Source: Bacteroidales bacterium
GTDB lineage: Bacteria > Bacteroidota > Bacteroidia > Bacteroidales > F082
Direction: 5' to 3'
NCBI GenBank assembly: GCA_017439405.1
Contig: JAFSJF010000131.1
Coordinates: forward strand, 1 to 64,000
DNA length: 64,000 nt
Shown: positions 16,128-25,542 of the stretch, one piece after another
Position numbering within the stretch: position 1 is the first letter of the stretch
Layout: each line of letters begins with the position of its first letter
Position numbers and translations under genes: made by a program
Notes under the pieces: model-generated
Databases searched by the model: none
What the model was told of the DNA's origin: nothing
The model's input: the letters and a program-made list of their open reading frames with translations, nothing else

Positions 16128-16244
16128 AAGACCTCGCCGTCCCAAAGGTGGCTGGCGTTTACACGCTGCGCATCACCACCGAAGGTAAGGGCACTTGTTT
16201 CCGCAAGTTAGTGGTGAAATAAGGCACCGGCAAGGTGGCTGAGG

Positions 16245-16304
16245 ATCCGTCTCGAAACGACATGGAGCAACAAGCTCAGGAAGTTTCGGGACGGATTCTT
16301 TTTT
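16245..16304 (+). terminator. Terminator after the T9SS pseudogene
   Basis: The 14-bp arms ATCCGTCTCGAAAC (16245-16258) and GTTTCGGGACGGAT (16283-16296) pair with one G-U wobble. A smaller GAGC/GCTC hairpin lies inside the loop, and TCTTTTTT follows. Confidence 0.75.
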
Positions 16305-16320
16305 GTATCCGAAATTTTTG

Positions 16321-16328
16321 TACTTTTG
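16321..16328 (+). promoter_or_regulatory. -7 element TACTTTTG of tpiA
   Basis: The box matches TAnnTTTG. It lies 96 nt before the tpiA ATG, leaving an untranslated leader of roughly 90 nt, which is longer than for most genes in the window. No riboswitch structure is evident in the leader. Confidence 0.5.
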
Positions 16329-16424
16329 CCTTCACATTGCATTGTCCCGTTTTGGGCATCATGTTCAATTTTTGGAAATCACAATCGTGAAATTTGAAAT
16401 CTGAAATCTTTAAATCTTGAATAT

Positions 16425-17204
16425 ATGAGAAGCAAAATCGTTGCAGGAAACTGGAAAATGAACCTCACTTTCGATGAGGCCGAGACTTTGGTTGACGACA
16501 TCCTTGACCGCCTTGACGAACAGGACGAACTGAATTGCGAAGTCATCATCTGTCCGCCTTATCCCTATTTGGAGCTTTTGACGGACTTTGAGTTCGACGA
16601 GCAGCGTTTCAATGTGGGCGCACAGAATTGCAGTGCCTACGACAAAGGTGCCTACACGGGCGAGGTGTCGGCAAAGATGCTGAAATCCATCGATGTGGAC
16701 TATTGCATCGTCGGGCATAGCGAGCGGAGGAAGTATTTCGGCGAGACCAATGAAGTGCTGGCCGAGAAAGTCAACCGGTTGATTGAGAACAACATGTCAC
16801 CCATCTATTGCGTCGGCGAGGTGCTTGAGGAGCGTGAGGCAGGCCGCCATTTTGAGGTCGTCAGGGAGCAGTTGGAGAAAGGCTTGTTCCACCTCGACGG
16901 CGACGCCATCTATGACTGTATCATCGCCTACGAACCCGTTTGGGCCATCGGGACGGGCAAGACCGCCACGCCCGAACAGGCGCAGGAGATGCACGCCTTC
17001 ATCCGGGCGTTGGTGAAGGAACATTATGACGAAGCCACGGCCAACGACATCCGCATCCTCTACGGCGGCAGCTGCAATGCACAGAACGCCACGAAACTAT
17101 TCAGCCAGCCCGACGTGGACGGCGGATTGATCGGAGGCGCATCGCTCAAGGCCGACGACTTCGTGTCAATCTGCATCCAAGCGTCACAAATCGGAGAGGA
17201 ATAA
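16425..17204 (+). CDS. tpiA: Triosephosphate isomerase
   Basis: The 259-residue enzyme interconverts dihydroxyacetone phosphate and glyceraldehyde 3-phosphate in glycolysis. Catalytic signatures are complete: AGNWKMN with Lys11, IVGHSERRKYFGE with the catalytic His, AYEPVWAIGTGKTA with the catalytic Glu, and the phosphate-binding ILYGGSC and GLIGGASL loops. It is preceded by a terminator and its own -7 element. prmA follows after a 107-nt gap containing degenerate repeats. Confidence 0.98.
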   Translation: MRSKIVAGNWKMNLTFDEAETLVDDILDRLDEQDELNCEVIICPPYPYLELLTDFEFDEQRFNVGAQNCSAYDKGAYTGEVSAKMLKSIDVDYCIVGHSERRKYFGETNEVLAEKVNRLIENNMSPIYCVGEVLEEREAGRHFEVVREQLEKGLFHLDGDAIYDCIIAYEPVWAIGTGKTATPEQAQEMHAFIRALVKEHYDEATANDIRILYGGSCNAQNATKLFSQPDVDGGLIGGASLKADDFVSICIQASQIGEE

Positions 17205-17212
17205 TATTGGCT

Positions 17213-17295
17213 TTCAACACGAATGGCCATGAATTTTACACGAATTTTTCATTAGTTTGTTTATGGTAATTCGTGCGATATTCGTGATTTTTTGT
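17213..17295. repeat. Degenerate ATTCGTG-type repeats between tpiA and prmA
   Basis: The gap contains repeated short words: CACGAAT at 17218 and 17242, then TTCGTG around 17271 and 17281, with TTTT runs between. The two orientations could form weak hairpins. The elements look like a decayed low-complexity intergenic repeat; no gene is present. Confidence 0.45.
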
Positions 17296-17311
17296 GTTTA
17301 AGAAAAAGACA

Positions 17312-18139
17312 ATGAAAACATTTGAGTTTGTTTTTACCGCACCCTCGTCCGACATCCAGCACGACATGCTGACCACGATGTTGGCGGAAATCGGTTTCGA
17401 CTCGTTCATGGACGATGACCACGATTTAAAAGCCTATTGCTCAGACGAAAACCGCAACGATTTGGCTGTCGAAAACCTGCTTTCCGACCCTGCTTTTTTC
17501 GACATACATCTGCTGAAAGTGGTGGAGATGCCCGACAAGGACTGGAACGAACTTTGGGAAGCATCGTATCAGCCTGTGGTTGTGGACGACAGGTGCCGTG
17601 TGCGAGCGCCTTTCCATGAGCCTGATCCGAGCTTCGAGTTCGACCTCGTCATCGAGCCGAAAATGTCGTTCGGGACTGCCAACCACGAGACCACTTCCCA
17701 AATCATCCGACTCATGTTGGAGACTGATTTCCATGGGAAAGAAGTCCTCGACATGGGCTGTGGGACGGCTGTGTTGGCGATTCTGGCCAAGAAACTCGGC
17801 GCGGCGCGCACCGTGGCCATCGACAACGACGAGTGGGCCTATCGCAACGCCTTCACCAACACGGCCTTGAATGGCGTTTCGGACATAGAGATTGTGCTTG
17901 GTGACGCTCGTTCCATAGAAGGCGGTTTCGATGTGGTGTTGGCCAACATCAACCGCAACATCCTTTTGCGCGACATGTGCCTCTACGTCAAGGCGATGCG
18001 CCCTGAATCGCGCATCTTCTTCAGTGGTTTCTACACCAAAGACCTGCCGGGCATCAAGGCGGAGGCCGAGCGCTTGGGCTTGCGCTATCGTCGCCATTTG
18101 AGCCGCAATGACTGGGTAGCGGCTGAGTTTGTCAAATGA
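17312..18139 (+). CDS. prmA: Ribosomal protein L11 methyltransferase
   Basis: The 275-residue SAM-dependent enzyme trimethylates ribosomal protein L11. The family motif FGTANHETTSQ (MSFGTxxHxTT type) is followed by the SAM-binding LDMGCGTAVLAILAKKLGA and the post-I/IV segment VVLANINRNIL. The N-terminal domain (residues 1-110) is the L11-recognition part. An in-frame GTG at 17294 would add six residues, but the ATG at 17312 is preferred. The stop overlaps the frame of the next large gene (ATGA at 18136), so the two may be co-transcribed. Confidence 0.93.
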   Translation: MKTFEFVFTAPSSDIQHDMLTTMLAEIGFDSFMDDDHDLKAYCSDENRNDLAVENLLSDPAFFDIHLLKVVEMPDKDWNELWEASYQPVVVDDRCRVRAPFHEPDPSFEFDLVIEPKMSFGTANHETTSQIIRLMLETDFHGKEVLDMGCGTAVLAILAKKLGAARTVAIDNDEWAYRNAFTNTALNGVSDIEIVLGDARSIEGGFDVVLANINRNILLRDMCLYVKAMRPESRIFFSGFYTKDLPGIKAEAERLGLRYRRHLSRNDWVAAEFVK

Positions 18140-18162
18140 TTGATTATAAAATAGATACGAAG

Positions 18163-21100
18163 ATGAGAAAACACCTTCTTTTTTTGTTTGTCGTCCTCCT
18201 TTCCTTTTTTGGGACCGCAGTGGCGCAAAACCCCTTTTTCCCGACCGAAAAGTCAGCGTTTATTGACCATCTTTCGACTTATCTCGGCTCCTCAACGGTC
18301 AAGCAGGATCGGGAAGAGGCTGCCACGATAATGGAAGGCTTTTCAAGTGTGTGGAATAGCTATTATGCTGACAACGAGCAAAATGAAATCATTCAGCTTT
18401 GTGAGCTGTTTCACTCGAAGGGTGGCAAAGCCTATGCTAACATCTACAATTTCGTGGAGGTACTGCAAGCGGTGCCTGCATCCGGCTTGTCCCATAAAGA
18501 CGTAAGCAATTGGTTGGCTTACACCAACTTGAAGGCCAAACAAACCATGAATGGCATGGACAAGTACCTGGCCTCGTGCCGGTCTGTTTTTGTCGAGAAG
18601 GTGCTGTCGGCCAAAGGAAATTCAAAGTGGATGTTGCGCGATGCTCGATGGAGCTTCCCCTCGGCTGGCGTATTTGAGTTGCTTGTCGAAGGCGACTTGG
18701 TGCTGAAGTCGGCCAAGGACGAGTCGGTGTTGCGGCAAACGAAAGGCGTTTTCCGCATGGAGAGCAATAGCTGGGAAGGTGGGGGTGGTAGCGCCAATTG
18801 GTCAAGGTTCGATGTTCCAGCCGACCGTATTTCCGTCGAACTGCCTGATTATTACACGATTGACCTTAACAGGTCGGAATACGCCATTGATTCGGTGACG
18901 TTTTCCGACAAGCATTATTTCAACGAACCGATGTTGGGCCGTTTTGAGGATAAGGTGTTGATGAACAAGCCAGAAGAACGGACGATGTATCCTCGAGTGG
19001 TCTCATATCGTTCAGACTATGTGATAGATAATATTTTCCGTAATGTGGATTTCAATGGGGGATTCGGCATCATGGGAAACCAAATCGAAGTGTTTGGAGG
19101 ACTGGGCAAGAAAGCTTCATTCGTCTTCCGCCAAGGGGGGCGGCGCAAGGTGCAGGTGGATGCCAAACGTTTCGTGATGACCGACGACGCCAGCCTTGTC
19201 GCCGACCATGTGGCTTGGCGTCTTTATTTGGACGACACCGTGGCGGGCAAGATTGGACAAGACTCCTTGTACCACAATAATTTAGGATTCCGTTACGACA
19301 ACAAGTCGCGTCGAATGATGGCTTTCCGCTCGCTGAAGAACTATGGCGATGCGCCGTTCCACGACAATTACCACGGTTTGGACCTTTTCATCGAGGCGGT
19401 CTATTGGAACATCGACGAGACCAACGTGGACTTCCGTCGCATGGAGAGCGTGAATCCGAAAAGCGAGGGTGACGTGGTGTCGGTGAACTATTTCCGCATA
19501 GACGATTTCAAGAAGCTTCAGGGACTTGACGGAACCCACCCCATGATTCGCCTTGAGCGTTTCCTGCAAGGCTTCGACAAAGACGACCAGCCAATCCGAT
19601 TCCACATTGGCGACTGGGCCTCTTTCATCGGTTTTCCGGTTGAGCAGGTGCTTTCGCTCGTGCTTCGACTCCGCGCCGAAGGCTATGTGGACTATGATTC
19701 CGAGACCCAATTCGTGACCGTCCTGCCTCGCTTTTTCGATGTCATCGAGTCGTTCCGCGACAACATCGACTATGATGTCATCAAGTTCCACTCCGTGATG
19801 ACCAACAGGTTGCCGAACTGTCGCTTGGATCTGAACACCAACGACTTGCTCGTCTTTGGAATCACCACTCAGATTGAAGGCATAGAAGGCACGGCCATCT
19901 CTTTGAGCGACAGGAAAAGAGTGGTCATCGTGCCTGACAATGGCCGTCTCGTGTTCAAGAAAAACCGTGATTTCAGCTTTTCGGGCGGCATCCTCGCTGG
20001 CATGTTCGAGTTTTTCACTAAAGACAGCCGCTTCTCCTACGAAGACTTCACCATCGACATGAAAAAAGTGGATTCCTTGCGTTTTTACGCCAAGGCTGGC
20101 AACCGGATTGTCCCGGTTGAGGGAACGTTGGAAAGGCTGCAAGGACGGCTAATGATTGACCGTGGCGACAACAAGTCGAGCCGTTTCGAGACAGCCGAAT
20201 ACCCCATTTTCCACAGCGATGCGCGGTCCTTCAAGTTCTACAGACGCATCAATGGTGGTGTGTTCCATCCGGGTGCGGTCGATTCGGTGGCCTCAGCCGA
20301 AGACCTTGAAGGCAAGTTCTTCTATCATCTTCACCCGTTTGTCGTTGACAGTCTTAATGACTTGACAATGAGAAAGGTAAAGTTTGATGGCGAGTTGGTC
20401 TCGGGCGGAATCTTCCCGACCTTCGAGGAACCTTTGGTCGTCATGGACGACTATTCGCTCGGCTTCACGCACCCAATAGGGAAGAGCGAGGCCGAAAGCT
20501 ATCCAATGTTTGGCGACTTGGGTCGTTTCCACCAAACCATACACCTCTCCGAAAGCGGCTTCTGGGGCGACGGACAGCTTGACTATCAGACTGCTGAGTT
20601 CAAATCGGAGCGGTTTTTGTTCTACCTCGATTCCGTCACGGGCATCACCAACGGGTTCAAGATGGTGCCCCAAGACGACGGCACGTTGTTCCCCTTGGCC
20701 CAAGCCGACGCTCTCAAGCTGAAATGGGACATCAACATTCCCGAGTTGACAACGCAAACCATTGACAATCCGATTTGCATGTACGGCGACACCTACTTCT
20801 CTGGCAAGACGCGTCTCTCGCCCGAAGGCTATGCCGCCGACGGCAATATGCGCTTTGGCTTGACCGAGTTCAGTTCCGACAATTTTGCCCTGGATGCGCG
20901 TACTTTCGTGGCTGACTCGGCTATTTTCAGGCTTTATTCCGCTGACAGTACGACAATTGCCTTCACCGCGAGCAACTATCGGGCCAACGTTGACTTCGAC
21001 AGGCAAAAGGTGAAGTACGATTATTTGGACAGCAGCAGCAGTCTCGACTTCCCCATGAACCAATACATCTGTTCGCTGAAAGAGGCCGAGTGGGACATGG

Positions 21101-22809
21101 CCACCAACAGCCTGCATGTCTTCAACCCGGTGGAGACTTTCGGCGATTATGCCACGGCCACGACCCACGAAGAACTTCTGGCCATCAATAACAATGCCTC
21201 GAAATTCATCTCGCTTGTGCCGGGTCAAGACTCGCTACAATTCTACTGCATGAGCGCGGAATATGACATGACCAACTATGTCATCCATGCGCATGATGTC
21301 AAGATCATCCGTGTGGCCGATGCCGCCGTGTTCCCCTATATGCATGACGTGGACATCGATGCCGAGTCTAAGCTGGAACCCATTAGCGGCGAATTGTTGG
21401 CCGACACCTTGAACAGCTACCTCCTTTTCAAGGATGCCCTTGTCAACATCCACAGCCGCAACCACTACGATGCTCAGGGCGTTTGGGACTATGCCGACAA
21501 CCAAGGACACAGCACCCCGATTCACATGGATACGATCAAGCCCATTGACGGCGTAACGCATGGCTTTGCACATATCGCTGAAAATGAAAGTTTCAAACTG
21601 AGTACGCAGTTCGGTTTCCAAGGTCGCTTGGCCCTAAAAGCGACCGAACCGTTTGGTTATTTCGATGGCCAATTTGCGTTGTTGGCCTTCGAGGAATCGA
21701 TGGCAACCGAGCCTGTCGTGGTGGCGGACACGGCCTTGACTGTTGAACCCGTCGAAATGGCTGATCCGGTTTTGGATGAGGAGACGGCCGAGGCCGACGG
21801 CATGCAATCGTTGAACAACTGGTTTGCTTCGGCGACACACATCAACCCACAATCCATACGCATTCCCATTAATATCAGTGCTATTCAGGAACAGCGTCCC
21901 GAAATGTGCAACGGACTTTATTACAAGTTGTCCATCGACGGTGGCTATTTTGCTTCATTCCTTGCGCCTCAAAAGAGCAAGAAGGACACCGACGGCACAG
22001 CACCCGTCAGTGGTTGGCTTGCGTTTGACAGCGACAGCCTGCAATTCATCATCACCGACACAACGCAATACGATGCCCATCTCGGCCTTGATTCGCGAGG
22101 CGTCATCAGCGGAACGGGGTCTTTCGACTTGGGCTTCGATGCGAGCCTGCTGGATTTCACCGTCCATGGCACCTACACGCAATTCCCCAATGATAGCCTG
22201 ACGCTCAGTGGATTGAATGTTCTGAACGCACCCGTGTTCGACGACAAGGTCCTTGCGGCCATGGCTGAGGTATATGCCAATGCCGAAGGCGAGTCCATCG
22301 ACCTGACGCAGACGCCCTACCTGCATTATTTCCGCTCGGGCAACGACGAAGCCAAGACAGAGGAAAGGCGGATGAGCATAGAGCTGGAAGGCTATCCAAA
22401 GATGGAAGCGTCTGATTTCTACTGCAATACCATCGTCATCCCCGACTTGAAAATGGTGTGGAACAAGCAGCTTCGGGCTTTCGTCTCGGTCGGGAAAATC
22501 GGTTTGGGCAATCTTGGAAAGCATGTCGTCAACAAGTATGTGGACGGCTACGTGGTCTTCGACCGCCGCCTGGGCAACATCACCTATTACTTCCAGAACG
22601 ACATGTTCATGACCTATATCAACTACAACTGCGGCGATGGCCAGCTTCAGGTTCACGCCACCTATGGCGACATCAACCAAAGCCTGTATGACACGAGAGA
22701 GAAGAACCGCACGGTGAAGAAAGACAACAAGATGTTCCAATACGTCGCGGTGCCTTACGAGTCGATGCTGGATTTCCTGAGCCGCCTGAAATACGCAGGA
22801 ATCAATTGA
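18163..22809 (+). CDS. Giant exported protein of unknown function (1548 residues)
   Basis: The product begins with a signal peptide (MRKHLLFLFVVLLSFFGTAVAQ). An in-frame ATG at 18136 overlaps prmA but would place charged residues before the signal, so 18163 is chosen. The mature protein is almost entirely short beta-strand-like stretches with alternating aromatic and polar residues, for example SFVFRQGGRRKVQVDAKRFV, GRLMIDRGDNKSSRFETAEY, and MRFGLTEFSSDNFALDARTF. This pattern resembles the beta-helical or beta-taco repeats of LptA/TamB/AsmA-like lipid-carrying proteins, but that is inference. An acidic, proline/valine-rich linker lies near residue 1190. No catalytic motif, sorting domain or membrane anchor after the signal was seen. 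Confidence 0.75.
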   Translation: MRKHLLFLFVVLLSFFGTAVAQNPFFPTEKSAFIDHLSTYLGSSTVKQDREEAATIMEGFSSVWNSYYADNEQNEIIQLCELFHSKGGKAYANIYNFVEVLQAVPASGLSHKDVSNWLAYTNLKAKQTMNGMDKYLASCRSVFVEKVLSAKGNSKWMLRDARWSFPSAGVFELLVEGDLVLKSAKDESVLRQTKGVFRMESNSWEGGGGSANWSRFDVPADRISVELPDYYTIDLNRSEYAIDSVTFSDKHYFNEPMLGRFEDKVLMNKPEERTMYPRVVSYRSDYVIDNIFRNVDFNGGFGIMGNQIEVFGGLGKKASFVFRQGGRRKVQVDAKRFVMTDDASLVADHVAWRLYLDDTVAGKIGQDSLYHNNLGFRYDNKSRRMMAFRSLKNYGDAPFHDNYHGLDLFIEAVYWNIDETNVDFRRMESVNPKSEGDVVSVNYFRIDDFKKLQGLDGTHPMIRLERFLQGFDKDDQPIRFHIGDWASFIGFPVEQVLSLVLRLRAEGYVDYDSETQFVTVLPRFFDVIESFRDNIDYDVIKFHSVMTNRLPNCRLDLNTNDLLVFGITTQIEGIEGTAISLSDRKRVVIVPDNGRLVFKKNRDFSFSGGILAGMFEFFTKDSRFSYEDFTIDMKKVDSLRFYAKAGNRIVPVEGTLERLQGRLMIDRGDNKSSRFETAEYPIFHSDARSFKFYRRINGGVFHPGAVDSVASAEDLEGKFFYHLHPFVVDSLNDLTMRKVKFDGELVSGGIFPTFEEPLVVMDDYSLGFTHPIGKSEAESYPMFGDLGRFHQTIHLSESGFWGDGQLDYQTAEFKSERFLFYLDSVTGITNGFKMVPQDDGTLFPLAQADALKLKWDINIPELTTQTIDNPICMYGDTYFSGKTRLSPEGYAADGNMRFGLTEFSSDNFALDARTFVADSAIFRLYSADSTTIAFTASNYRANVDFDRQKVKYDYLDSSSSLDFPMNQYICSLKEAEWDMATNSLHVFNPVETFGDYATATTHEELLAINNNASKFISLVPGQDSLQFYCMSAEYDMTNYVIHAHDVKIIRVADAAVFPYMHDVDIDAESKLEPISGELLADTLNSYLLFKDALVNIHSRNHYDAQGVWDYADNQGHSTPIHMDTIKPIDGVTHGFAHIAENESFKLSTQFGFQGRLALKATEPFGYFDGQFALLAFEESMATEPVVVADTALTVEPVEMADPVLDEETAEADGMQSLNNWFASATHINPQSIRIPINISAIQEQRPEMCNGLYYKLSIDGGYFASFLAPQKSKKDTDGTAPVSGWLAFDSDSLQFIITDTTQYDAHLGLDSRGVISGTGSFDLGFDASLLDFTVHGTYTQFPNDSLTLSGLNVLNAPVFDDKVLAAMAEVYANAEGESIDLTQTPYLHYFRSGNDEAKTEERRMSIELEGYPKMEASDFYCNTIVIPDLKMVWNKQLRAFVSVGKIGLGNLGKHVVNKYVDGYVVFDRRLGNITYYFQNDMFMTYINYNCGDGQLQVHATYGDINQSLYDTREKNRTVKKDNKMFQYVAVPYESMLDFLSRLKYAGIN

Positions 22810-22864
22810 CGGCCAAAAAACGAGAAAAATTTCCGATTAATCGCTACCGTATCATAATTATTTG

Positions 22865-22872
22865 TACTTTTA
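22865..22872 (+). promoter_or_regulatory. Probable -7 element TACTTTTA of dnaN
   Basis: The box differs from TAnnTTTG only in the last base and lies 37 nt before the dnaN ATG, preceded directly by TTTG. This position argues against starting dnaN at 22862. Confidence 0.4.
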
Positions 22873-22909
22873 CCGTTTCAAAGCAATAAACATAAACACC
22901 TATAAGACA

Positions 22910-24034
22910 ATGAAATTCATAGTATCAAGCCTTAAATTGTTGAAGAGCCTACAAGCCTTGAGTGGTGTCATCGGCTCGAAGAACACCTTGCCCATCCTCG
23001 ACGACTTCCTGTTCCATCTGGAAGAAAACCAACTGAAAATCACCTCTTCGGACCTTGACGTGACCATGACTGTCGCTCTTGTTCCCGACATGGTGGAAGG
23101 CACGGGCGAGGTGACGATTCCCGCCCGTTTGCTCCTCGAAATCATGAAGAACTTCCCCGATGTGCCGATTACCATCTCAGTGGACAGCAACACATTGGCC
23201 GTCGAGCTGATTGCTGGCGAGGGCCGCTACAAGTTGGCTGGTCACAAGAGCGACGAATTCCCGCAACTGCCCGTGATGACGGAAACCTCCACATGGGAAA
23301 TCCCAGCCAATGTGTTAGCCACGGGCTTTGAGAAGACCGTCTTCGCCACAGGCATGGACGAGATTCGCCCCATCATGTCGGGCGTGCTGATGGAAATGAC
23401 TGAAAGCTACCTGACTTTCGTTGCCACCGATGCGCATAAGTTGGTGCGTTACAGGAGGATGGATGTCAAATCAGAGAATGCGGCCTCTTTCATCATGCCG
23501 AAGAAACCCATCAACCAACTGAAGAACATCCTTGGCACTTTGGCCGACGAACCGGTTCGCATCGAGTTCAACAAGACCAACGCATCCTTTGTGTTTGGCG
23601 ATTATGTTTTGGTCTGCCGCCTCATCGAAGGCCGTTATCCCAACTATGAGGCTGTCATCCCAAAGAACAACCCCAACCAACTGACCATCGACCGCCAGAC
23701 CTTCCTTGCCGCCATCCGCCGTGTGGCCGTGTTCTCGAGCAAGGCCACGCATCAAGTGCGCTTCCGCATCGCTGGACAGGAACTTACGCTGACCGCAGAA
23801 GACATCGACTTCTACAATGAGGCCAAGGAACGACTCGCTTGCAGCTACACGGGCGACGACTTGGAAATCGGTTTCAACTCGCGCTTCTTGCAAGAAATGC
23901 TCGGCAACTTCGACTCCAACGAAATCAAGGTCGAGATGTCGGCTCCCAACCGTGCAGGTATCCTTACACCCATCGACAACGAGAATGAGGCCGAAGACCT
24001 GCTCATGCTGCTCATGCCCGTGATGCTGAACTAA
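22910..24034 (+). CDS. dnaN: DNA polymerase III beta subunit (sliding clamp)
   Basis: The 374-residue clamp is of typical length. It opens with MKFIVSSLKLLKSLQALSGV, followed by NTLPILDDFLF, the core GRYKLAGHKSDEFPQLP, LTFVATDAHKLVRYR, and the C-terminal NSRFLQEMLGNFDSNEI and LLMLLMPVML. It encircles DNA and tethers polymerase III. The extension to 22862 would contain the promoter box, so 22910 is used. dnaN is not next to dnaA here, as is common in Bacteroidota. Confidence 0.97.
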   Translation: MKFIVSSLKLLKSLQALSGVIGSKNTLPILDDFLFHLEENQLKITSSDLDVTMTVALVPDMVEGTGEVTIPARLLLEIMKNFPDVPITISVDSNTLAVELIAGEGRYKLAGHKSDEFPQLPVMTETSTWEIPANVLATGFEKTVFATGMDEIRPIMSGVLMEMTESYLTFVATDAHKLVRYRRMDVKSENAASFIMPKKPINQLKNILGTLADEPVRIEFNKTNASFVFGDYVLVCRLIEGRYPNYEAVIPKNNPNQLTIDRQTFLAAIRRVAVFSSKATHQVRFRIAGQELTLTAEDIDFYNEAKERLACSYTGDDLEIGFNSRFLQEMLGNFDSNEIKVEMSAPNRAGILTPIDNENEAEDLLMLLMPVMLN

Positions 24035-24114
24035 GCGGGCCGACAACGTCATTAATCTTCAAATACAAAGTCTCAACCAGCCATTAAGCGAATACAAGTC
24101 GTTGATTATCCGCC

Positions 24115-25539
24115 TTATTCCACTTTGTCAGCATAATACACGTCAATGGTTGCAATCAGGGCGGCGAGACTCCATACGGGAATGGCCAACTTGTCGGTGT
24201 CGAGGAAGTTGTTGAGGAAACCATGGACGAAATAGCTAATGAAAGCCAACGTGGCACCTAAGACCAAAACCTTGGCTTTCTTGTTCTTGCAGCGTTTGTA
24301 GGTTGTCAAGCCGCAATACACTGTGACGACGACCAAAACCACAACCAACAGCGAGCCGACGAACCCTTGCTCAGCCAAGGGGCCGAAATACTCGGAGTGG
24401 GCATTGCCTCCATCACCAGCGTTGGTGCTGATGATGGTTTTTTCCTTTGACATTTGATAAGGCGCGTAAACAAACTGGTAGGTGCCTGGTCCCCAGCCAA
24501 AAACGGGCCGCTCCCTAAACAAGCGGAAGGCCGACTGCCAGCGGTTGATACGCTCCAGATTGGAAGCGTCGGTGGAGATGTTGGTGATGGATTGGATGTT
24601 CTCCACAAGGTCGCCCGAAGCGTCTTGGTTGTTCTTTTCCAAAGCGTCGATGATTTGGTTTTGGAAGGCGAGGAACAGGCCTACGACTAGGATGAAGGCT
24701 GCCGCTATCCAGCGGAACTTGATTTTCAGCAGCACGCAGGCCAGCACGCCAATGGCAGCAATCATGCTGACCCATGCGGCTCGGCAGTTGGAGAGCATAA
24801 GCGCTACGCTCAGCAGAATGACCACACCTATGACAATGAACCTGTTGCGTCGGAGTATGCCCGGAAGGAAAACATAGGTCAGCGCGAGGATGAGATAGAT
24901 GGCCAAAGCCGCTCCATAAGCCGTGTGGTCGTTATAGAACGGTGTCATCACCCAGTGGGCCGAGTCGCCATCGAATCCGAATTGGGCATGGTGGATGATG
25001 GTATAGACGCATACTATGCAGAGGCTTGCGATGTAGAGCCAAATGAATCGGTGGATGTTTTTGGGGTCTTTGAATAGGATGGCGCAGAGGAAAAATGACG
25101 GCACGACAAACCAAAGCCTTGACAGCATGAACTTAAGCGACACCACGGGCATTTCGCTCGTGATGGTGGTCACCGCCATCCAAGCGAACATGCAATAGAT
25201 GACGATGGCAATGGGATGCCGTGAGATTCGGCGGTCGTATTGGCCGTCGTAGAGAAGCTTGGCTATGAAAAGCACGAGGATGCCCATCAGCAAAGGCTCG
25301 GCAGGGAGGGAGATGGCCAAACCGGATTCTAATGCCTTCAAATTGACCGAAAGGGGTACTGTGAAAGCTGTGAGCAACAACACTTTATCCAACGAGAAGA
25401 TGTAGAGCAGCAAAACGCCAAGCACCACGGGCAGTCCGAAAAACAGGTAAGTGTTCTTCTTTACGACAAAGAACAGCCCCACGGCCACGAAGATGGCAGC
25501 GATGACATAAAGCCAGGCTATTTTTGCTCTTTTCTCCAC
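24115..25539 (-). CDS. O-antigen ligase/polymerase family membrane protein (Wzy-like)
   Basis: The 474-residue protein has about 11-12 membrane segments and the Wzy_C/O-antigen ligase landmarks: LSNCRAAWVSMIAAIGVLAC before the large periplasmic loop, then FRLFRERPVFGWGPGTYQF and GNAHSEYFGPLAEQGFVGSL. Such proteins polymerise or ligate lipid-linked glycans at the periplasmic face of the inner membrane. It is the last gene of a minus-strand run with two Wzz-like and one Wzx-like gene, which favours polymerase (Wzy) over ligase. The gap to the upstream gene is 3 nt. Confidence 0.85.
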   Translation of the reverse strand: MEKRAKIAWLYVIAAIFVAVGLFFVVKKNTYLFFGLPVVLGVLLLYIFSLDKVLLLTAFTVPLSVNLKALESGLAISLPAEPLLMGILVLFIAKLLYDGQYDRRISRHPIAIVIYCMFAWMAVTTITSEMPVVSLKFMLSRLWFVVPSFFLCAILFKDPKNIHRFIWLYIASLCIVCVYTIIHHAQFGFDGDSAHWVMTPFYNDHTAYGAALAIYLILALTYVFLPGILRRNRFIVIGVVILLSVALMLSNCRAAWVSMIAAIGVLACVLLKIKFRWIAAAFILVVGLFLAFQNQIIDALEKNNQDASGDLVENIQSITNISTDASNLERINRWQSAFRLFRERPVFGWGPGTYQFVYAPYQMSKEKTIISTNAGDGGNAHSEYFGPLAEQGFVGSLLVVVLVVVTVYCGLTTYKRCKNKKAKVLVLGATLAFISYFVHGFLNNFLDTDKLAIPVWSLAALIATIDVYYADKVE

Positions 25540-25542
25540 AAC

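Larger units (their letters stand above)
15004..16222 (+). pseudogene. 5'-truncated and frameshifted T9SS cargo protein
   Basis: The frame opens just after a TGA at 14995 with AYPMQMSFSGIIQIDGVEQF, the middle of a repeat whose second copy reads AYPGNMTVMAVVEFDDVELQ around 15640. Each repeat continues with GAF/AAF...ECRG...SLYD. The frame is broken at the palindrome 15865-15892. The downstream part continues in the next frame (DECHNGGSLETPYVIRF) into a complete type A T9SS sorting domain (NVNIFPNPVNRGERFSLGMT to YTLRITTEGKGTCFRKLVVK, about 85 residues). Removing exactly 28 nt rejoins the two frames. The N-terminus and signal peptide are missing, so it should not be exported even if translated. 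Confidence 0.8.

Noticed and set aside
17294..17311. GTG start for prmA six codons upstream
   Set aside because: The extension MFKKKT has no family support and the ATG at 17312 gives the normal N-terminus.
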